A stretch of DNA of 5,134 nucleotides from assembly GCA_937877655.1 (NCBI GenBank), contig CALFJC010000053.1, positions 1 to 5,134 on the forward strand, given 5' to 3'. The translations under genes were made by a program, and so were the position numbers. Positions within the stretch are counted from its first letter, which is position 1. The number at the start of each line of letters is the position of its first letter. This DNA is from an uncultured Selenomonadales bacterium. GTDB lineage: Bacteria > Bacillota > Negativicutes > Selenomonadales > Selenomonadaceae. The notes under the pieces were generated by a model that was given only the letters and a program-made list of their open reading frames with translations, was not told the origin of the DNA and searched no databases. Positions 1 through 5,000 of this stretch are shown piece after piece.

Positions 1-1
1 T

Positions 2-52
2 TTCGGTGACATAAATTCGTTGACAAATCTTTTGAATCAAATAAATTTCTGA
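2..52 (+). CDS. 3' end of an upstream gene, probable membrane protein (partial)
   Basis: Reading from base 2, the frame gives FGDINSLTNLLNQINF and stops at TGA 50-52. The stop lies 9 nt before the ATG at 62, and its last bases form part of that start's GAGG ribosome binding site. The same tail recurs at 197-247, where it is preceded by a hydrophobic stretch (AALIILICLFIRF), so the full protein probably ends in a transmembrane helix and a short polar tail. The 5' part lies outside the window. Membrane-bound O-acyltransferases often sit beside SGNH-family genes and would fit the context, but no diagnostic motif is visible, so this is only a guess. A different frame (stop at 202-204) is also open through the second copy. 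I prefer this one for its helix and its tight coupling to the next gene. Confidence 0.45.
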   Translation, partial: FGDINSLTNLLNQINF

Positions 53-61
53 GGTTATCCG

Positions 62-121
62 ATGAGAAAAATTTTTACGTTCATATTACTTGCAGGCTTG
101 ACGAGATTCGCTTTGACTTAG
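62..121 (+). pseudogene. Aborted 5' copy of the SGNH-hydrolase gene (19 codons)
   Basis: ATG at 62 opens MRKIFTFILLAGLTRFALT and ends at TAG 119-121. The first 13 residues are identical to the start of the intact gene at 257 (MRKIFTFILLAGL), after which the two diverge. At DNA level the first three differences within the codons are synonymous (Leu9 TTA/TTG, Ala11 GCA/GCG, Gly12 GGC/GGA). They are followed by Thr14/Met14 and Arg15/Gly15, and homology fades after about base 109. The synonymous pattern suggests the fragment came from a related functional gene (a paralogue or another strain) rather than from a random copying error. It keeps a ribosome binding site (GAGG at 51-54), so it could be translated, but the product would be only a fragment of a signal peptide. 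Confidence 0.6.
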
Positions 122-247
122 CGGAGGTTTACTCGGCGGTCTCGGCGCGAATATTTTTTTGCCGCGCTGATAATTTTAATCTGCCTTTTCATTCGTTTCG
201 GTGACATAAATTCGTTGACAAATCTTTTGAATCAAATAAATTTCTGA
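122..247 (+). pseudogene. Second copy of upstream-gene tail, cut off from its 5' end
   Basis: In the frame ending at TGA 245-247, the sequence after the TAG at 119-121 reads through an Arg-rich stretch, then a hydrophobic segment (YFFAALIILICLFIRF, about 146-193), then the polar tail shared with bases 2-49. No start codon with a ribosome binding site precedes it, so it looks like a 3' gene remnant created by the tandem duplication. If the copy at the window edge is an assembly artefact, this would instead be the true end of the upstream gene. Two other frames are open over parts of 105-204, so the exact junction and the identity of the first part (122-145) are uncertain. Confidence 0.4.
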
Positions 248-249
248 GG
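246..249 (+). promoter_or_regulatory. Ribosome binding site of the SGNH-hydrolase gene
   Basis: GAGG lies 7 nt before ATG 257 and overlaps the TGA (245-247) of the preceding frame. This stop/start arrangement suggests translational coupling. It also supports ATG 257 as the start, since the encoded N-terminus is a good export signal. Confidence 0.75.
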
Positions 250-256
250 TCATCTG

Positions 257-1876
257 ATGAGAAAAATTTTTACGTTCATATTGCTTGCGGGATTGATGGG
301 ATTTTTTTCTGTCTTCAGCCTGTACATAGCCGAAAAAACCGACGTGCTCCAACTTAACGGACGTTCGCTCGGCGTGAGTTTTTCGCAGGAAGGCGACGAT
401 ACTTTGATGACTTGGCGACCGTTGCCTTATCCTTGTGTTTATTCTGTGACGACGGTAAGTAAAACGACGGGGCTTCTTAAAGGCTCGCCGCCTTTCCACA
501 TTTTCAAAGAGGAAGAAACTCGTTTTGCGAATTACATTGTGCCGCGAGCTTCAATTCCGACTTATTATTTCATTACGGCTCGCGGGCTTTTCGGAGAAAT
601 TTTCCGCAGCGATAAGATTTATCCCAATCCGAATTTCCCGACGCCGCCGCATCCTGTCAGCATTTATCATTACGACAAAGAAAATCCTGCGAGCTTGATG
701 CCCTTCCTTGTTTGGCACACCGTCCCGAACGCCGTTTGTTATGAGTTTGAACTTTTGGACGCGCCGCCCGAAGTCGAAGGCGGCATTGCTTTATCAAATC
801 TTCATCATCTTGAAAGCACAAGAAAAATTTATACGAACGGTTATCAAGCCGACTTGCGTCCTTTTGTCGACAGCAAAGAACTTTATTGGCGGGCGCGGGC
901 ACTCGGACTTCATCACGAGCCGATTGGCGAATTTTGCAAGGCAGAAAAAATTATTTTCGACGAGACAAAACCTCTGCCGAATTGTCCGCTGATAAATAAT
1001 TTTGATTACATGGATTATTTGCCGCAACCGATTTATCATGTTTTCGATTGGATACCGTTGCATGACGGAGTTAAGTACGAAGTTGAAATGTTGACTCATC
1101 CGCCCGAAGTGGAAAATGATGTCGAGCCGAGCGCGGACGGCGTTTGGCGAATGATTTCGGAAGATGTTTCGAGTTGTTATGACGAATACGGGCGACCTTA
1201 TGCGGGAGTTTATTATTGGCGGGTTCGTGCGCTTGACGAATATGATCAGCCGATAGGCACTTGGTCGAACAGCGAAAAATTTATCGTCGAAGATTACACA
1301 AAGGGCGTTGACGTTGCGGTTTTGGGCGACAGCATTTCTCACGGCGGCGGCGCGGTCAGTTATTCGCCGAGGGCTTTGCAATACAGCTACGAAACTTATA
1401 TTGATTTTCCCGTTGTCAATGTCAGTCGGAGCGGCGATACTTCCCGCATGACGCTTGAAAGATTTGAACAAGATGTTTTGCCGCTGAAGCCGCGCAACCT
1501 TATCATTTCGACGGGCGCAAATTGCTTGCGTGATACAACCATTTCTGCGGAAGATGTTATCGCCGATCTTGCCGGGATCAACAAGCTTTGTCTGCAAAAT
1601 GAAATTCGCCCGATTTTTTTAACACTCATGCCGATTAATCCCGAAAATCTGCAAAATGCCTTTCACACGCCGACGGATCCGAATTGGCACGCGAAACTTC
1701 AGCTGATTAACGAATACATTAAGCGGCAGGAATTTTTTATCGACATTGAGCCGTATTTTTACGACATGAAAGGAACAATGGATTCGAGTTTTTCGGTTGA
1801 CGGAATTCATCCCGACCTGCGCGGGAAAATGTTAATCGGCGAGCTGATAAGCAAGAATAAAAATTTGTTGAAATAA
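257..1876 (+). CDS. Exported SGNH/GDSL-type hydrolase with three fibronectin-like modules
   Basis: A 539-residue protein. Residues 1-25 form a signal peptide or N-terminal anchor (MRKIF, then a hydrophobic core to about Ala25) with no lipobox cysteine. Three beta-rich modules follow at about 41-123, 145-236 and 257-346. Modules 2 and 3 are clear internal repeats about 110 residues apart, pairing W-x-x-V/L-x-x-x-x-x-Y-E-x-E with APPEVE/HPPEVE and YWRARAL with YWRVRAL; module 1 is more diverged. The C-terminal domain (about 350-539) is SGNH-type: block I GDSIS with nucleophile Ser359, block II Gly393 in SRSGDTS, block III GANC with Asn422, and block V DGIHPD with Asp515 and His518. Block III has Cys423 where many members have Asp. 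The family contains esterases and deacetylases, and an extracellular one with carbohydrate-type modules probably trims acyl groups from a surface glycan. The substrate cannot be read from the sequence. The gene is tightly spaced behind a membrane-protein tail and ends at a strong terminator. Confidence 0.9.
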   Translation: MRKIFTFILLAGLMGFFSVFSLYIAEKTDVLQLNGRSLGVSFSQEGDDTLMTWRPLPYPCVYSVTTVSKTTGLLKGSPPFHIFKEEETRFANYIVPRASIPTYYFITARGLFGEIFRSDKIYPNPNFPTPPHPVSIYHYDKENPASLMPFLVWHTVPNAVCYEFELLDAPPEVEGGIALSNLHHLESTRKIYTNGYQADLRPFVDSKELYWRARALGLHHEPIGEFCKAEKIIFDETKPLPNCPLINNFDYMDYLPQPIYHVFDWIPLHDGVKYEVEMLTHPPEVENDVEPSADGVWRMISEDVSSCYDEYGRPYAGVYYWRVRALDEYDQPIGTWSNSEKFIVEDYTKGVDVAVLGDSISHGGGAVSYSPRALQYSYETYIDFPVVNVSRSGDTSRMTLERFEQDVLPLKPRNLIISTGANCLRDTTISAEDVIADLAGINKLCLQNEIRPIFLTLMPINPENLQNAFHTPTDPNWHAKLQLINEYIKRQEFFIDIEPYFYDMKGTMDSSFSVDGIHPDLRGKMLIGELISKNKNLLK

Positions 1877-1915
1877 AAATTGCCCGCGACTTTTGGTCAC
1901 GGGCTTTTTTATTTT
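1875..1915. terminator. Bidirectional intrinsic terminator between convergent genes
   Basis: A 9-bp stem with one mismatch (GCCCGCGAC at 1882-1890, GTCACGGGC at 1896-1904) closes a 5-nt loop. On the plus strand it is followed by six T, an A and four T (1905-1915). On the minus strand the stem is followed by a T-rich tract from the A-run at 1875-1879. It lies between the stop of the SGNH gene (1876) and the stop of the convergent gene (1927), so it can end both transcripts. Confidence 0.88.
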
Positions 1916-1926
1916 AAAAATTTATC

Positions 1927-2568
1927 TCAAATCGTTATGTCAATTCCTGTTGAAAATTTCGTGTGTTGTCTGCGCCAAGTGTCGTTATCTTTTTGGCGGA
2001 GTTCGTTTTCAATCTGCGCGAGTTGTTTTTGCAAATCGGCGTCGGGATTTTGTGTTGAAGAAATTTTTTGCTCCAACTGCGCCTTTTTGTTCTTGAGTTT
2101 CTGAATTTCGGCGTCCGCCTTATCGGTCGAGGCTTTTGTAAGTTCTTTTTCGGGCAAACGACCTGCCAAACGAGCTTTTTCGTCTTTAGAAAAAGTTTTT
2201 TCGCCCGATTGACTGATACTCCAGCCTCTAAGTCCGCCGTCACTGCCAATAATTACGCCTTGCGCCTTCAAGCCGGGACGATTTGCCGAATTTTTCAAGG
2301 TGTTGTTGCAGTCATAAATCAAAGCTTCGTATTCCAATTTTTTTTCGGGGGCGTCAGCCATTTGGCGGAGAATGTTGGGCGCGATTGAAATATTATTCGT
2401 GCCGGTGCCGCCGAAAGGTTGGGTGCCGACGCTGAAATTAACGTCCTTAAATTCTTTCGACAAATCGTTTAGGACGCCGTTTGATTTTTCGTCTGCGCGG
2501 CTTTGAGCATAAGCCATTGCGGCTTCCGTGACGTAAGAATTTCCGATTTTTACAGCCATGCCGATCAT
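1927..2568 (-). CDS. Small coiled-coil protein of unknown function, DUF6033-like
   Basis: A 213-residue soluble protein with no signal peptide or membrane segment. The N-terminal part has an amphipathic stretch (VTEAAMAYAQSRADEKS, 13-29). A conserved-looking core follows at about 43-91, with NISIAPNILRQM and then D-x-P-E-K-x-x-E-Y-E. That pattern resembles what I recall of DUF6033 proteins of Firmicutes (N-I-S-I-x-x-x-x-L-x-x-M-x-x-D-P-x-K). A Gly/Ser-rich strand region (104-120, ending GWSIS) precedes a charged coiled coil at about 150-196, rich in Lys, Glu and Gln. The family match is from memory and no biochemical role is known to me. ATG 2568 has AAGGA 5 nt upstream; ATG 2559 (MAVKIGNSYV) has a second AAGGA 9 nt upstream and is an equally good start. 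It lies 37 nt downstream of hemC on the same strand and may be read from the hem transcript, with no obvious functional link. It ends at the bidirectional terminator. Confidence 0.85.
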   Translation of the reverse strand: MIGMAVKIGNSYVTEAAMAYAQSRADEKSNGVLNDLSKEFKDVNFSVGTQPFGGTGTNNISIAPNILRQMADAPEKKLEYEALIYDCNNTLKNSANRPGLKAQGVIIGSDGGLRGWSISQSGEKTFSKDEKARLAGRLPEKELTKASTDKADAEIQKLKNKKAQLEQKISSTQNPDADLQKQLAQIENELRQKDNDTWRRQHTKFSTGIDITI

Positions 2569-2578
2569 TCCTTTCCTT
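2569..2578 (-). promoter_or_regulatory. Doubled ribosome binding site before the DUF6033-like gene
   Basis: The minus strand reads AAGGAAAGGA immediately before ATG 2568. The first AAGGA is 5 nt from ATG 2568 and the second is 9 nt from ATG 2559. Both starts are therefore serviceable, and the choice between them stays open. Confidence 0.6.
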
Positions 2579-2596
2579 AGGATGTTTCGATCCTAA
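2577..2596. promoter_or_regulatory. Perfect 7-bp hairpin between hemC and the DUF6033-like gene
   Basis: TTAGGAT (2577-2583) and ATCCTAA (2590-2596) are perfectly complementary around a 6-nt loop. On the minus strand no T-run follows, so it is not a standard terminator for hemC. Its 3' arm runs directly into the AAGGAAAGGA of the next gene and shares two bases with it. It could limit ribosome access to that start, protect a processed 5' end, or be incidental. Confidence 0.4.
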
Positions 2597-2605
2597 CAGG
2601 AATTT

Positions 2606-3520
2606 TTATGCTGTCAAGTCGTTTAAAATTTCTCTGCCGCCGTTGTCGAGAAGACGGGCGGCAATTTTTTTCCCCAAGCCGCAAATTTTTTCGAGCGGAG
2701 CAATTTCCGAATCACGAACAATTTTTTTGCCGTCAACGGAAGAAATTATCGCACGAATTTTTATTTTATCGCCGTCAATCTGCGCAAAAACTCCGACGGG
2801 GATTTGACAACTGCCGCCGACTTCTTTTAAAAATTCCCGTTCAACTTCAATCGCCGCGCAGGTTTCGTTGTCATTGAGTTTTTGAACGTAAGAAAAAATT
2901 TTTTCGTCGCCTGCGCGGGTTTCGACAGCCAATGCGCCTTGTCCCGCCGCCGGAATTATTTCCGTCAAAATTTCTCCGATTCGTGACGAATAACCGAGCC
3001 GCTCCAAGCCAGCCGCCGCCAAAATTATCGCGTCAAATTCTTCCGCGTCCAATTTCTTTAAGCGAGTTTCGACGTTGCCGCGCAGATTTTTTATTTGAAG
3101 ATCGGGGCGCAGAGATAAAATTTGCGCCGCCCGCCGCAAGCTGGACGTGCCCACAACAGAATTTTTCGGCAAGCTCGCGAAGGACGGAAATTTATTGCTG
3201 ACAAAGGCGTCGAAGGGCTGAGAGCGTTTTGTTATCGCCGCAATTTTAAATCCTTCGGGCAATTCGGTCGGCACGTCCTTTAAGCTGTGAACTGCCAAAT
3301 CGATTTCTCCGTTCGCAAGTTGAAGTTCAAGTTCTTTGGTGAAAAGCCCTTTGCCGCCGATTTTCGCAAGCGGCGCGTCCAAAATTTTATCGCCCGTCGT
3401 TTTGACTTTGACGAGTTCAATTTCAAGTTCGGGGAAAAATTTTTTTAACTCCGCCGCCGCAAATTCCGCTTGCCACAGTGCAAGACGACTTGCCCGCGTT
3501 CCGATTTTAATTTTCCGCAA
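2606..3520 (-). CDS. hemC: Hydroxymethylbilane synthase (porphobilinogen deaminase)
   Basis: A 304-residue protein of normal family length. It condenses four porphobilinogen molecules into hydroxymethylbilane in the cytoplasm, on the common route to haem, sirohaem and cobalamin. Visible hallmarks: GTRASRLALWQAE (7-19), KTTGDKIL (40-47), IGGKGLFTKELE (54-65), AVHSLKDVP (76-84) with catalytic Asp82, GTSSLRRAAQ (124-133), NLRGNVETRL (145-154) with the substrate/cofactor arginines, and GGSCQIPVGVF (235-245) with Cys238, the expected attachment site of the dipyrromethane cofactor. No key residue is missing. The start is TTG at 3520: GAGGTG lies 7 nt upstream, residues 3-10 (KIKIGTRA) match the family N-terminus, and no in-frame ATG gives them. 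The gene overlaps the end of hemA by 14 nt, which implies translational coupling. It is not followed by hemD or hemB. Confidence 0.98.
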   Translation of the reverse strand: MRKIKIGTRASRLALWQAEFAAAELKKFFPELEIELVKVKTTGDKILDAPLAKIGGKGLFTKELELQLANGEIDLAVHSLKDVPTELPEGFKIAAITKRSQPFDAFVSNKFPSFASLPKNSVVGTSSLRRAAQILSLRPDLQIKNLRGNVETRLKKLDAEEFDAIILAAAGLERLGYSSRIGEILTEIIPAAGQGALAVETRAGDEKIFSYVQKLNDNETCAAIEVEREFLKEVGGSCQIPVGVFAQIDGDKIKIRAIISSVDGKKIVRDSEIAPLEKICGLGKKIAARLLDNGGREILNDLTA

Positions 3521-4778
3521 GTGAATTCACCTCGTCCGTAAAAAGTGCTTTGACGGCTTGCGTGTAAAAATTTTCGGAGTCTGTGCCCGCCGAAGCATTG
3601 AGTTTCATCATCGGCATCCGCAAAAGTTTTCGGACAATGCGGCGCGTCATTTGCTCCAAAATTTTCCGCTCTTCATCTGTAAGGTCGGGCATTTTGCTTA
3701 AAATTTTTCGGACTTCGCGTTGACGAATTTTTTCTGCCCGCTCCGACAAATTCGCCATCAACGGTTGAAAGTTTAAATATTTAAATCGTTCCGTGACTGC
3801 CGCCGCATCTTCCGCAATTATTTTTTTTGCAAGCTCCGCCTCGCGTTGCCGCGCCTGCAAATTTTTTTCCACTGCCGATTCCAAATCGTCAATGTTGTAA
3901 AGCGTGACGCCCTTTATTTTTCCGACTTCGGGGTCAACGTCTCGCGGAACCGCAATGTCGATAAAAAAAATTCCGCGCCCTTCTCTGCGCGTCATAAGCT
4001 GTTGAGTTTGCCACGGCTTGATGACATAATGCGGCGCACCCGTCGAAGTTATGATTATGTCGACATGCGCCGCGCTCGTCAAAGCTTCTTCCCAAGCGAC
4101 AGCCTGCCCGCCGATTTTCGCCGCCATTTCTTCCGCTCGCGACAAATGATGATTCGCCACAAAAATTTTTTTCAAGCCGTGCGACAAAAAATGTTGCGCC
4201 GTAAGTTGTGCCATTTTGCCCGCGCCGAAAATCAATGCGCTTTTGCCGGCAAGCCCGCCCAATTTTTTTTCTGCCAAATCAACCGCCGCCGAACTTACCG
4301 ACACCGAATTATAAGCGATTTTGGTTTCCGTCCGAACTCTTTTGCCCGACGCTATCGCCCGATTAAACAACGTGTTCAAAATTGTGCTCGTCGCCTGCGC
4401 GGCTTTTGCAATTCTGTAAGCCTCTTTGACTTGCGATAAAATTTGTCCTTCGCCCAAAATCAGAGAGTCCAAACCCGCCGTAACTTCAAATAAATGTTTT
4501 GTGCAAGCATCATCGCTGTATTCGTATAAAAATTTTTCGTCGATAACGTCGCCGATTAAATCATTCAGAAATTGATGAAGACTCGCCGCGCAACCGTCAG
4601 CCGTGACCGCGTAAATTTCACTGCGATTGCAAGTCGAAAGGATAACCGCTTCATTTAATCCGTCGTAGTCGTCAAGATTTTCCAGCCCGCGCCGTAATGC
4701 TTCCTTGCCTATAGAAAATTTTTCGCGAACTTCAATCGGTGCCGTTCTGTGATTCAGCCCCAAAATTTTTAATTGCAT
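3507..4778 (-). CDS. hemA: Glutamyl-tRNA reductase
   Basis: A 423-residue protein of usual length. It reduces the glutamyl group of glutamyl-tRNA(Glu) with NADPH to glutamate-1-semialdehyde, the first committed step of the C5 route to 5-aminolevulinate. The catalytic domain shows GLNHRTAPIEVREKFS (7-22), LSTCNRSEIYAV (47-58) with nucleophile Cys50, and HLFEVTAGLDSLILGEGQI (95-113), which continues as LSQVKEAY. Also seen are LFNRAIASGKRVRTET (137-152) and the NADPH-binding glycine motif FGAGKMA (184-190) in a Rossmann domain. IDIAVPRDVDPEVG (273-286) follows, then a long helical C-terminal dimerisation part (about 300-423). All key residues are intact. The ATG at 4778 gives the canonical N-terminus. 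The gene overlaps the preceding reading frame by 47 nt and hemC by 14 nt, so it is the middle of a compact operon. A truncated duplicate of its start lies 222 bp upstream. Confidence 0.98.
   Translation of the reverse strand: MQLKILGLNHRTAPIEVREKFSIGKEALRRGLENLDDYDGLNEAVILSTCNRSEIYAVTADGCAASLHQFLNDLIGDVIDEKFLYEYSDDACTKHLFEVTAGLDSLILGEGQILSQVKEAYRIAKAAQATSTILNTLFNRAIASGKRVRTETKIAYNSVSVSSAAVDLAEKKLGGLAGKSALIFGAGKMAQLTAQHFLSHGLKKIFVANHHLSRAEEMAAKIGGQAVAWEEALTSAAHVDIIITSTGAPHYVIKPWQTQQLMTRREGRGIFFIDIAVPRDVDPEVGKIKGVTLYNIDDLESAVEKNLQARQREAELAKKIIAEDAAAVTERFKYLNFQPLMANLSERAEKIRQREVRKILSKMPDLTDEERKILEQMTRRIVRKLLRMPMMKLNASAGTDSENFYTQAVKALFTDEVNSLAEN
3528..3533 (-). promoter_or_regulatory. Ribosome binding site that fixes the TTG start of hemC
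   Basis: GAGGTG on the minus strand lies 7 nt before TTG 3520, inside the last codons of hemA. The GTG within it is in the hemA frame, not the hemC frame, so it is not an alternative start. Confidence 0.8.
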
Positions 4779-4911
4779 AATTCAATTTTTCCTCCGGTTT
4801 GTCAAGCTCTCCCGATTTTAAAAGCTCCCATATTTCGCGAGTCAAAAATTTTTCCCAAAAAATTTTTCGCGCCTTGTAATTCGGCAAAAGTCGCTTGACT
4901 TCCCGCCGCCG
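4732..4911 (-). pseudogene. Orphan C-terminal copy of probable precorrin-2 dehydrogenase, overlapping the hemA start
   Basis: In the frame ending at TGA 4732-4734, the minus strand encodes RRREVKRLLPNYKARKIFWE, continuing FLTREIWELLKSGELDKPEE and closing with AIKNFGAESQNGTD. This is base-for-base the tail present at 4954-5133. The Arg-rich start, the F/W-x-x-x-L segment and the E-x-x-E-L-L-K-x-G-x-x-x-x-x-E-E-K pattern resemble the helical C-terminus of Met8/CysG-type precorrin-2 dehydrogenases, often found immediately before hemA. Here the frame runs upstream into duplicated, out-of-frame hemA sequence and reaches a TGA (4954-4956) without a start codon, so it should not be made as a protein. 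If the duplication is an assembly artefact, this would be the true C-terminus of the gene before hemA, overlapping it by 47 nt. Confidence 0.5.
4791..4795 (-). promoter_or_regulatory. Ribosome binding site of hemA
   Basis: GGAGG on the minus strand lies 12 nt before ATG 4778, rather long spacing but the only good match. It sits inside the preceding overlapping coding frame. The same site is duplicated at 5013-5017 in front of the truncated hemA copy. Confidence 0.6.
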
Positions 4912-5000
4912 CGCCGTAATTCTTCCTTGCCTATAGAAAATTTTTCGCGAACTTCAATCGGTGCCGTTCTGTGATTCAGCCCCAAAATTTTTAATTGCAT
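4842..5000 (-). pseudogene. Truncated 5' copy of hemA (52-codon frame)
   Basis: ATG 5000 repeats the first 31 codons of hemA (5000-4908) with one change, Glu27 (GAA) for Ala27 (GCA). It then runs into the preceding gene's duplicated tail in a foreign frame (GGKSSDFCRITRR onwards) and stops at TGA 4842-4844. It retains the hemA ribosome binding site (5013-5017), so a 52-residue peptide could be translated. It has GLNHRTAP but lacks Cys50 and every later domain, so it cannot be a reductase. Confidence 0.75.

Larger units (their letters stand above)
1..304. repeat. Left-edge tandem direct duplication, period 195 bp
   Basis: Copy 1 is 1-109 and copy 2 is 196-304. The first 55 bases are identical (1-55 and 196-250). 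Beyond them I count eight mismatches, at 56, 60, 88, 94, 97, 102, 104 and 109 of copy 1, nearly all transitions. Each copy contains the end of the upstream gene, the ribosome binding site and the start of the SGNH-hydrolase gene. The stretch between the copies (110-195) is not repeated. The period is a multiple of three, so both copies are in the same frame. The window begins at the first repeated base, so whether homology extends further left is unknown. Confidence 0.95.

Noticed and set aside
106..204. Alternative open frame ending at TGA 202-204 (ending NFNLPFHSFR) as the upstream gene's tail.
   Set aside because: Open but without a hydrophobic helix or other recognisable feature, and 52 nt short of the next start. 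The frame ending at 247 has a convincing helix and stop/ribosome-site overlap. Not fully excluded.
215..242. TTGACA (215-220) with TAAATT 16 nt downstream (237-242), promoter-like, before the SGNH gene; also present in copy 1 at 20-47.
   Set aside because: A transcript would begin at about 249, on top of the ribosome binding site, leaving no usable leader. The bases are also explained as codons of the preceding frame.
794..1597. Long open frame on the minus strand (267 codons) opposite the SGNH gene.
   Set aside because: It lies wholly inside the plus-strand gene, has no recognisable motifs and is rich in Arg/Asn/Ile typical of an antisense shadow; the plus frame has clear catalytic motifs.
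3846..4439. Plus-strand 197-codon open frame opposite hemA.
   Set aside because: A shadow of hemA: Arg/Phe-rich composition, no domain signal, and hemA is unmistakable on the other strand.
4800..4805. TTGACA on the minus strand upstream of hemA, with a -10-like AATTAT 17 nt on.
   Set aside because: The start of transcription would fall downstream of the hemA ATG. The hexamer is accounted for as Leu-Asp-Lys codons of the overlapping upstream frame.
2600..4900. Very frequent short A-tract/T-tract motifs (AAAATTTTT and similar), which might suggest a binding-site array.
   Set aside because: They have no regular spacing and fall in Lys/Ile/Phe/Asn codons of the minus-strand genes, so codon usage explains them.
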